Source: Mannheimia cairinae (lineage in GTDB: Bacteria > Pseudomonadota > Gammaproteobacteria > Enterobacterales > Pasteurellaceae). From it: a stretch of 64,000 nucleotides of DNA. The first letter of the stretch is position 1. Each line of letters starts with the position of its first letter. Under the pieces are notes generated by a model, which saw only the letters and a program-made list of their open reading frames with translations, was not told the DNA's origin and searched no databases. Below, in pieces: positions 57,938 through 64,000 of this stretch. The translations under genes and the position numbers were made by a program. The stretch is taken from positions 186,001 to 250,000 of the forward strand of contig NZ_JAQSJE010000009.1 in assembly GCF_028649535.1 (NCBI RefSeq). The letters run 5' to 3'.

Positions 57938-60544
57938 ATGGGCAAATCACTTGTTATTGTGGAGTCTCCTGCTAAGGCAAAAAAAATTAATCAATACTTG
58001 GGCAGCAATTATGTCGTGAAATCAAGTGTCGGGCATATTCGTGATCTACCGAAAAGTGGTAGTGATGAAAAAGCAGAAAAAGCCAAACCAATTTCAACCA
58101 AAGGTATGAGCGCAGAAGAAAAAGCGAAGATAAAAGCCGAAAAAGAACGTACTGCATTGGTTAAGCGTATGGGGATCGACCCTTATAATGGCTGGAAAGC
58201 AAACTACCAAATAATGCCGGATAAAGAGAAAGTTGTCTCAGAACTCAAATCACTCGCTAAAAAATCAGACCATATCTATTTGGCAACCGACTTGGATAGA
58301 GAGGGGGAGGCAATAGCTTGGCATTTGCGTGAAATTATTGGTGGCGATGAAAGCCGTTTTAGCCGAGTGGTATTTAATGAAATCACTAAAGACGCTATCA
58401 AAAAAGCCTTTGAAGCTCCACAACCATTAAATATCGACAGAGTGAATTCTCAACAAACCCGTCGCTTTTTAGATAGAGTGGTGGGTTTTATGGTTTCGCC
58501 ATTACTGTGGAAAAAGGTCGCCCGTGGTTTATCAGCCGGTCGTGTGCAATCTGTCGCGGTAAAATTATTGGTGGAGCGTGAGCGTGAAATCAAGGCGTTC
58601 CAAAGTGAAGAATTTTGGACAATCTTAGCCAATACGCAAATTAACCGTAAAAAACTACCGCTTGAATTAACGCACTATAAAGGCAAGAAATTCTCGGCTC
58701 AAAATGAGACTGAAGCTAACACAGCGGTTAAAGCATTAGAGCAGAGTGAATTCATTATTTCTAATATTGAAGCGAAAGAAACCAGCTCTCGTGCTGCCGC
58801 TCCTTTCATCACTTCATCGTTACAACGTACCGCAAGCACCCGTTTAGGTTTTGGTGTGAAAAAGACAATGATGTTAGCCCAACGCTTATATGAAGCAGGT
58901 TATATCACTTATATGCGTACCGACTCAACGAACTTAAGCAAAGATGCGTTAGGAATGGCTCGTGGTTATATCCAAGAGAATTTTGGGGCAAACTATCTGC
59001 CTGAAAAACCGAATATGTATCGTAGCAAAGATAACGCACAAGAAGCTCACGAGGCGATTCGTCCGTCTGATGTGAATGTAAAAATGGCTGATTTAAAAGG
59101 TATGGATAAAGATGCTGAGCGTTTATATGATTTGATTTGGCGTCGTTTCTTAGCTTGTCAAATGTTGCCAGCTCGTTATGACTCCACATCATTAACGGTT
59201 TCGGCAGGCGATTATGAATTAAAAGCGAATGGACGTGTAATGCGTTTTGATGGTTGGACAAAAGTGTTGCCGGTGCAAGGTAAAAATCCTGAAGATCAAG
59301 AGCTACCGGCAGTTAGTCTCAATCAAAAACTGACATTAGATGAAGTAGTGCCAAGCCAACATTTTACCAAGCCGCCTGCACGTTTTAATGAAGCTTCATT
59401 AGTAACAGAATTGGAAGAGCGTAAAATTGGTCGCCCTTCGACTTATGCTTCTATTATTTCAACCATTCAAGAACGTGGTTATGTTAGAACGGAAAATAAA
59501 CGTTTTTATGTAGAAAAAATTGGTGAAGTAGTAACGGATCGTTTAAATGAATCCTTCAAAGATTTAATGAACTATGATTTCACCGCCAATATGGAAGAAG
59601 TCCTCGACCAAATTGCCGAAGGCAATAAGAATTGGAAAGAGGAATTAAATGCATTCTTTAAACATTTCTCCGAAGAGCTAACACAAGCAGAATTAGATGA
59701 GCTTGAAGGTGGAATGAAACCAAATAGCATTGTGCCAACCGATATTGATTGCCCGACTTGTGGCAGAAAAATGGCAATTCGCACTGCTTCTACAGGTGTA
59801 TTCTTAGGTTGTACAGGTTACGCATTACCGCCAAAAGAACGTTGCAAAACCACAATGAATTTGATTCCTGAAGCGGAATTTTTAAATGTTTTAGATTCTG
59901 ATTCAGAAGCTAAAGCCTTAATGGCTCGCAAACGTTGCCCGAAATGTGATTCTGCAATGGATAGCTATGTAATTGATGCTGAACGTAAATTGCACGTTTG
60001 TGGAAATAATCCAAATTGTGATGGCTATATTATTGAAAAAGGCTCATTTAAAATTAAAGGCTATGATGGCCCGGTTGTTGAATGTGATAAGTGCGGTGCC
60101 GATATGCATTTGAAATTAGGACGTTTCGGCAAATATATGGGGTGCACAAGTTGTGATAACACTCGTAAGATTTTGAAAAATGGGGAAGTTGCACCTCCTA
60201 AAGAAGATCCAATTCATTTCCCAGAATTAAAATGCGAAAAAGCTGATGCTTATTTTGTATTACGTGACGGAGCAAGTGGGGTCTTTATGTCGGCTCACAA
60301 TTTCCCGAAAGTGCGGGAAAGCCGAGCACCGAAAGTGGCGGAGTTAGCATTATACCGTGAACGTTTACCAGAAAAACTACAGTATTTAGCCGATGCTCCA
60401 CAGCAAGATCCTGAAGGAAATGAAGCGATAGTACGTTTTAGTCGTAAAGAAAAACGCCAATATGTTACCTCAGAGAAAAATGGCAAAGCCACAAAATGGA
60501 TTGTCGATTACCTTGATGGAAAATGGATAGAACGAACTAAGTAA
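57938..60544 (+). CDS. topA: DNA topoisomerase I
   Basis: TopA relaxes negative supercoils. The 868-residue protein (E. coli 865) has the Toprim motifs [12 protein letters not shown] and [16 protein letters not shown], the catalytic Tyr325 in [14 protein letters not shown], and three C-terminal zinc-ribbon repeats ([24 protein letters not shown]) before a basic tail. It ends at an uptake-sequence terminator. Confidence 0.97.
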   Translation: MGKSLVIVESPAKAKKINQYLGSNYVVKSSVGHIRDLPKSGSDEKAEKAKPISTKGMSAEEKAKIKAEKERTALVKRMGIDPYNGWKANYQIMPDKEKVVSELKSLAKKSDHIYLATDLDREGEAIAWHLREIIGGDESRFSRVVFNEITKDAIKKAFEAPQPLNIDRVNSQQTRRFLDRVVGFMVSPLLWKKVARGLSAGRVQSVAVKLLVEREREIKAFQSEEFWTILANTQINRKKLPLELTHYKGKKFSAQNETEANTAVKALEQSEFIISNIEAKETSSRAAAPFITSSLQRTASTRLGFGVKKTMMLAQRLYEAGYITYMRTDSTNLSKDALGMARGYIQENFGANYLPEKPNMYRSKDNAQEAHEAIRPSDVNVKMADLKGMDKDAERLYDLIWRRFLACQMLPARYDSTSLTVSAGDYELKANGRVMRFDGWTKVLPVQGKNPEDQELPAVSLNQKLTLDEVVPSQHFTKPPARFNEASLVTELEERKIGRPSTYASIISTIQERGYVRTENKRFYVEKIGEVVTDRLNESFKDLMNYDFTANMEEVLDQIAEGNKNWKEELNAFFKHFSEELTQAELDELEGGMKPNSIVPTDIDCPTCGRKMAIRTASTGVFLGCTGYALPPKERCKTTMNLIPEAEFLNVLDSDSEAKALMARKRCPKCDSAMDSYVIDAERKLHVCGNNPNCDGYIIEKGSFKIKGYDGPVVECDKCGADMHLKLGRFGKYMGCTSCDNTRKILKNGEVAPPKEDPIHFPELKCEKADAYFVLRDGASGVFMSAHNFPKVRESRAPKVAELALYRERLPEKLQYLADAPQQDPEGNEAIVRFSRKEKRQYVTSEKNGKATKWIVDYLDGKWIERTK

Positions 60545-60552
60545 TGAATATT

Positions 60553-60595
60553 GCAAGCGGTAAGATTTTTTAAAAATGTTACCGCTTGTTTTTTT
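60553..60595. terminator. Bidirectional terminator between topA and the yvcK-like gene
   Basis: GCAAGCGGTAA... (60553) pairs with ...TTACCGCTTGT (to 60589), followed by TTTTTTT. Built from an inverted uptake-sequence pair between convergent genes. Confidence 0.8.
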
Positions 60596-60599
60596 ATAT

Positions 60600-61517
60600 T
60601 TATACAATAATGAGTGAATCAATCGCTTTGCTTAATTTATTGCGGTCGTGACGGTAATAAACATCTTCTGCCGAGAGATTTTGTCGTAATACATTGATAT
60701 TGGCGGGTAGTATAGCCTGTTCTTCATCTGTTGTAATAACGGCATTAACACGAGATTGACCAATGCAATTTTCAATCCATTGAATACGCTGATTAAGCGA
60801 TAATTCTCCAGCAGGCCCGTGTTCTTGCCCAATATTATCAATAAAAATAACCTGAGCTGAGCTTTCAGTAATGGCTTGGGCAATTCCTGCAACCAATAAA
60901 TTTGGCATAATACTGGTAAAAAAACTACCAGGCCCCAATAGAATTAATTCGGCCTCACGGAGCGTAATGATAGCTTCAGGGGTTGCCAGCACATTAGTGT
61001 CTAGTAATAAGCTATTGGGTACCTCATTCAGAGCGTCAATCGCAACTTCTCCAAAAACAGATTTGCCGGATGTTAGTTGTGCAATTAAATGCACTGGCAT
61101 TTCAGACATAGGAATGAGCTTTGACTTAACACGTAATAAATCTCGCACCAGATTTATTCCCTCAAGCGGTCTAATCTGCATATTTTCTAAGGCGGTTAAA
61201 ATCAAATTGCCAAGATTATGTCCTTCTAATTCTCCGCTACCTCCAAAACGATATTCAAAAAGGTTAGAGGCAACTGTTGGCTTAGCAATAATCTGATTTA
61301 GACAATTTCGCAAATCTCCCCACGCAATACCACCTTGCTGAGAACGAATTCGCCCTGTTGAGCCTCCATTATCTGTTGTTGCGACAATGCCTGTTAGACG
61401 CTCTTTTAAAAAGGCAAGGGCAGACAACAAACGTCCTAGCCCGTGCCCACCACCTAACGCAACCACAGAATTTAGTTGATTTAGATTAGAATGGCGAGGT
61501 TTTTTGTATTCTGACAT
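60600..61517 (-). CDS. ybhK: YvcK/YbhK (CofD-like) family protein
   Basis: The 305-residue protein is of the YvcK/CofD family (E. coli YbhK 302). In Bacillus YvcK binds UDP-sugars and is needed for cell shape on gluconeogenic carbon sources; the E. coli protein is uncharacterised. Features are VALGGGHGLGRLLSAL (Rossmann loop), VATTDNGGSTGRIR, GGSGELEGHNLGNL and LILLGPGSFFTSIMPNLL. It lies 16 bases after perM on the minus strand and is probably co-transcribed. Confidence 0.9.
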   Translation of the reverse strand: MSEYKKPRHSNLNQLNSVVALGGGHGLGRLLSALAFLKERLTGIVATTDNGGSTGRIRSQQGGIAWGDLRNCLNQIIAKPTVASNLFEYRFGGSGELEGHNLGNLILTALENMQIRPLEGINLVRDLLRVKSKLIPMSEMPVHLIAQLTSGKSVFGEVAIDALNEVPNSLLLDTNVLATPEAIITLREAELILLGPGSFFTSIMPNLLVAGIAQAITESSAQVIFIDNIGQEHGPAGELSLNQRIQWIENCIGQSRVNAVITTDEEQAILPANINVLRQNLSAEDVYYRHDRNKLSKAIDSLIIV

Positions 61518-61533
61518 TAAAACCTTCCCATTT

Positions 61534-62610
61534 TTATTTTTCTAAAATAATGGTTTCTGCATTATTAGATGGTAACGCATTAATAACAGCTTTAACTAAA
61601 GTCGCAAGCGGTATTGCAAAAAATACACCCCAAAATCCCCATAAGCCACCAAAGATAAGCACAGCAATAATAATTGTAAGGGGATGTAAATTAACCGCTT
61701 CAGAAAATAAGAAAGGTACGAGAACATTTCCATCAAGAATTTGGCTAATCACAAAAGCAAGCATTATGTAGTAGAACTCAGGAGATAATCCAAACTGGAA
61801 TAACGCAACCAGTAGCACTGGAATACTCACTAATACCGCACCGATATAAGGCACTAATACCGAAACACCGACAGCAACAGAGAGTAGTAACGGGTAACGT
61901 AAACCAAAAAAGAGAAAAATAATGTAGGTAACAACACCAACAATAATAATTTCTAAAAATTTACCTCGAATATAGTTAGCAATTTGTTGTTGCATTTCAA
62001 ACCATACTCGAGTAGCTAAGAGACGGTTTTCTGGTAAGAATCGACTAAATGATCGCATTAACACCATTTTGTCTTTTAATAAGAAAAATACCATTAAAGG
62101 AACTAAAAAGGTATAAATACCTAAACCAACTAAGCTAATAATAGAGTTAATAGAAATTGCGAGTAATGATTCTCCCATTTTTAGAATATTGCTTTTAATT
62201 GTACTGAGCATTGAGTCTAGCGTAGCATAATCAACTAGTTCTGGATAATGTTCAGGTAAGGCTTGTAACCAAGCATTCAATAAATTAAACATTGAAGGAA
62301 GATCTTGAATGAAAGTTACCGCCTGATTCCAAAGTGTAGGTAATAACACTACACCTAAAAAAGATAAAATTGTAATAAAGCCCCCAAGTACAACAATTAC
62401 ACTTAAGGTGCGAGGGAATTTAAGTTTTGCAGATAAAAAGCGGATTGGCCATTCTAGTAAATAAGCAAAAACAATCGCAACTAAAAGTGGCATCAATAAA
62501 TGGCTAAAAAAATAGATGATGCCAAAGCCAATAATTAAAATTCCAAGCAAAACTACAATTTGGGGGTCAGTAAACTTTTTTCGATACCAATCTTGTAACA
62601 TTTGAAACAT
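61534..62610 (-). CDS. perM: AI-2E family transporter PerM
   Basis: A 358-residue inner-membrane protein of the AI-2E/PerM (UPF0118) family, equal in length to E. coli PerM (353). About seven to eight transmembrane segments; the family core [18 protein letters not shown] and [46 protein letters not shown] are clear. Substrate uncertain; some relatives export autoinducer-2 or act as sodium/proton antiporters. It starts upstream of the ybhK-like gene on the same strand. Confidence 0.88.
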   Translation of the reverse strand: MFQMLQDWYRKKFTDPQIVVLLGILIIGFGIIYFFSHLLMPLLVAIVFAYLLEWPIRFLSAKLKFPRTLSVIVVLGGFITILSFLGVVLLPTLWNQAVTFIQDLPSMFNLLNAWLQALPEHYPELVDYATLDSMLSTIKSNILKMGESLLAISINSIISLVGLGIYTFLVPLMVFFLLKDKMVLMRSFSRFLPENRLLATRVWFEMQQQIANYIRGKFLEIIIVGVVTYIIFLFFGLRYPLLLSVAVGVSVLVPYIGAVLVSIPVLLVALFQFGLSPEFYYIMLAFVISQILDGNVLVPFLFSEAVNLHPLTIIIAVLIFGGLWGFWGVFFAIPLATLVKAVINALPSNNAETIILEK

Positions 62611-62636
62611 ATAGAATTGCCTTTTATGAGAGGATA

Positions 62637-62667
62637 ATTATCCGCCCAATAACTTGGGCGAGATAAT
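62637..62667 (-). terminator. Hairpin between the methyltransferase and perM genes
   Basis: ATTATC-CGCCCAA and TTGGGCG-GATAAT pair over 13 bp with one bulged A and a four-base loop, three bases past the methyltransferase stop. A T-run is lacking, so termination may be incomplete. Confidence 0.55.
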
Positions 62668-62669
62668 GA

Positions 62670-63425
62670 TTATTTTTGACTACAAACTGCAATGAACCCC
62701 ATTTTTTTATCAGGATCATTGAATGTTTTATACATTTTATTGAAGATTTCTCTGTTTTCAGGTTTTAAGGCATTGCCAATAATTTTCATTGCACCTAAAA
62801 CACCTTCATCATAAATTAAACCTTTAGGAGAGAGCAAAGACATTTCGCCTGAAAAAGTATCTACATTACGAAATCCGCATTGATGAAATAGATTTTTCCA
62901 GTCTACTTTGGTTAATGGCGTTACGCTAACGTTAATTGCATCACGTAGCTCTGCTAATATTGGCTCAGCCTCTTCTGTGTTTAAAACAACATCGTGGGTG
63001 AGTAAAAAGCCATTTGGTTTGAGGACTCGAAAATATTCTCGAATTGCTTTTTCTTTTGCTTCAATCGGCAACATTGTTAGCATTGCTTCGTTAATGACAA
63101 TATCAAAGCTTTCATCCTCAAAAGGCAGTTTTGTGGCGTTAGCACGCTGAACTTGTACTAAATGTTCAACTTCATTTTCTTTGATGTTTTGGCGAGCTTT
63201 TTCTAACGCTTCTTCATCTAAGTCAATACCAGTAATTTGACATTCAAACTGTTTTGCTAATTGAATTGAAGTTGTTCCCATATTACACGCAACTTCAAGA
63301 ACCTTTTTTTCTTTACTAAAATCACCATTAGCAATCAGCCAATCGGTTGCTAATTTACCGCCTGGACGTAAACGAGTTTTGCCTAAACGGGCTAAAAAAT
63401 TATGGCCAACTTCTTCTTTTTTCAT
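62670..63425 (-). CDS. Class I SAM-dependent methyltransferase
   Basis: The 251-residue protein has the Rossmann methyltransferase motifs in order: motif I VLEVACNMGTTS (about 42-53), ITGIDLDEEALEKA (motif II acid), FDIVINEAMLTMLP (motif IV) and FRVLKPNGFLLTHDV (motif V). It resembles the UbiE/sterol-type Methyltransf_11 group; the substrate cannot be told. It is a single gene upstream of perM and divergent from arfA. A DNA uptake core lies near 63463 in its promoter region. Confidence 0.82.
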   Translation of the reverse strand: MKKEEVGHNFLARLGKTRLRPGGKLATDWLIANGDFSKEKKVLEVACNMGTTSIQLAKQFECQITGIDLDEEALEKARQNIKENEVEHLVQVQRANATKLPFEDESFDIVINEAMLTMLPIEAKEKAIREYFRVLKPNGFLLTHDVVLNTEEAEPILAELRDAINVSVTPLTKVDWKNLFHQCGFRNVDTFSGEMSLLSPKGLIYDEGVLGAMKIIGNALKPENREIFNKMYKTFNDPDKKMGFIAVCSQK

Positions 63426-63577
63426 AAAAACCTCTGAATTTGCAAAATTTTATAAAAATCAGACCGCTTGTATCGGATTTATTAAATAATTATACCCAAT
63501 TTTTTTGTTTTCTTATATACAACAATGAGGGATTTTGGCAGAATATGCCACGTTTTTAAAATAAGAGGAAACATAAA

Positions 63578-63775
63578 ATGACAAAAAGAGATAATAGCTA
63601 TGCACATACTCGAGGGGAAATTAAAGAGAGTGCAGTAAAAGCACTTGTAACTGACCCATTGTTTAGAAGCCGAGTTGAGAAAAATCGTAAAGGCAAAGGT
63701 AGTTATCGCCGACACGAAAAACATAAAAATGCAGCTTATCGCAAAGGCGAAACCCCATATAAAAGTATTCATTAA
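63578..63775 (+). CDS. arfA: Alternative ribosome-rescue factor A
   Basis: ArfA rescues ribosomes stalled at the end of mRNAs without a stop codon by recruiting RF2, as a back-up for tmRNA. The 65-residue product contains the conserved core [20 protein letters not shown] followed by [16 protein letters not shown], which matches E. coli ArfA ([34 protein letters not shown]). It lacks the hydrophobic C-terminal degradation tail of the E. coli precursor. The last codons and the stop lie in a terminator-like hairpin, so functional protein may come from truncated, non-stop mRNA. Confidence 0.92.
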   Translation: MTKRDNSYAHTRGEIKESAVKALVTDPLFRSRVEKNRKGKGSYRRHEKHKNAAYRKGETPYKSIH

Positions 63776-63796
63776 GAGTTTTTTTATATGGGGTTT
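63750..63796 (+). terminator. Hairpin enclosing the arfA stop codon
   Basis: AAACCCCATATAAAA (63750-63764) and TTTTATATGGGGTTT (63782-63796) form a perfect 15-bp stem with a 17-base loop; TTTTCTTTT follows. The left arm is coding, and the TAA stop (63773-63775) is in the loop. It is a terminator and a good RNase III-type substrate. Confidence 0.8.
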
Positions 63797-63831
63797 TCTT
63801 TTGCAAAAAAATTATTTTTTTTAACCGCTTG

Positions 63832-64000
63832 TTATTTGGTGAAATACTCAAACAATGGTTCTGGGTTTTGAATATAAGCAGTGAGTTCCTTACGTTCAGG
63901 GTGTCCCATATAAGGAAATTGCCCAAGTAATGGAGCATTGATTTTTTTACTTAAAAGCTCTATTAATTCGTGGTAATGGCGTAATCCTGGATTAATACGA
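63832..64000 (-). CDS. bioD: Dethiobiotin synthetase, C-terminal part (cut by window end)
   Basis: On the minus strand a frame is open from the window edge to a TAA at 63832-63834, giving 55 residues. The visible sequence includes INPGLRHYHELIELL, SKKINAPLLGQFPYM and ENPEPLFEYF-like ending (QNPEPLFEYFTK). The H-Y-x-E-x-I-x-x-L and APLLG-x-x-P-Y pattern is the C-terminal part of BioD, the ATP-dependent enzyme that closes the ureido ring of dethiobiotin. The start and P-loop are outside the window, so the call rests on this tail alone. Confidence 0.6.
   Translation of the reverse strand, partial: RINPGLRHYHELIELLSKKINAPLLGQFPYMGHPERKELTAYIQNPEPLFEYFTK

Noticed and set aside
63663-63938. 91-residue ORF on the minus strand over arfA
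   Set aside because: Shadow of arfA in another frame; the real minus-strand gene at this end is the bioD-like frame stopping at 63832.

Overview
The window is an AT-rich chromosomal segment of a gamma-proteobacterium of the family Pasteurellaceae. The best evidence is the DNA uptake signal sequence: the 9-mer ACAAGCGGT or its complement occurs about twenty times by eye, often followed by AT tracts containing TTTGCAAA, and often as an inverted pair that also serves as a terminator. This is the Actinobacillus pleuropneumoniae-type (Apl) signal rather than the Haemophilus influenzae-type AAGTGCGGT, which points to the Actinobacillus / Mannheimia / Bibersteinia / Glaesserella side of the family. 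Gene content agrees (comEC, sspAB, hcp-hcr, dauA, H. influenzae-like nitroreductase and lipooligosaccharide glucosyltransferase). I saw no rRNA, tRNA, CRISPR array, IS element or prophage; this is mostly core genome.

Layout. 1-1.8 kb: end of a bacterioferritin gene, an HpaI-type aldolase, ohr, and a 24-codon remnant of a quinone-reductase-like gene. 1.8-6.6 kb: divergent ssb/uvrA with LexA and competence (CRP-S) sites, then a RhuM-family gene with its own CRP-S-like site. 6.6-9.3 kb: dauA transporter and a nitroreductase. 9.5-20.5 kb: a long run of housekeeping genes, pheST-ihfA-nlpC-degS-cmk-rpsA-ihfB-lapAB-pyrF-yciH. 20.5-24 kb: ushA, dgkA, sstT. 24-29.5 kb: comEC followed by a nuclease/repair group (sbcB, a uracil-DNA-glycosylase-like gene, rnm). 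29.7-33.4 kb: a nanQ-like gene with an RpiR regulator, yhbY, and two glycosyltransferases. 33.5-43 kb: argG, rnhA, cvpA-purF, cmoB, ycaO, parC. 43-48.5 kb: yedE behind a CRP promoter and a small leader ORF, the hcp-hcr nitrosative-stress pair, queA. 48.7-51.4 kb: an exported cyclophilin-like protein, an exported alpha/beta hydrolase and a divergent LysR regulator. 51.4-56.9 kb: purE-asparaginase-purK, sspAB, an orphan TrpX-like binding protein, a small GlsB/YeaQ membrane protein. 56.9-64 kb: LysR, topA, a yvcK-like gene, perM, a methyltransferase, arfA, and the end of a bioD-like gene.

Regulatory threads tie distant genes together. (1) Three sites of the form TGCGA-N6-TCGAA lie upstream of ssb, the RhuM gene and comEC, suggesting one Sxy/CRP competence regulon that includes RhuM. 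(2) Three PurR-type boxes precede purE-asparaginase-purK, cvpA-purF and, unexpectedly, argG. Asparaginase makes aspartate and ArgG consumes it, so an aspartate/purine link is possible. (3) A perfect 20-bp palindrome with TrpR-type half-sites precedes the TrpX-like binding protein. (4) A consensus CRP site with a well-placed -10 drives a 38-codon leader ORF coupled to yedE. (5) arfA ends inside a 15-bp-stem hairpin with the stop codon in its loop, the arrangement expected for production from non-stop mRNA.

All calls rest on reading motifs, lengths and synteny in the sequence; no database search was run.
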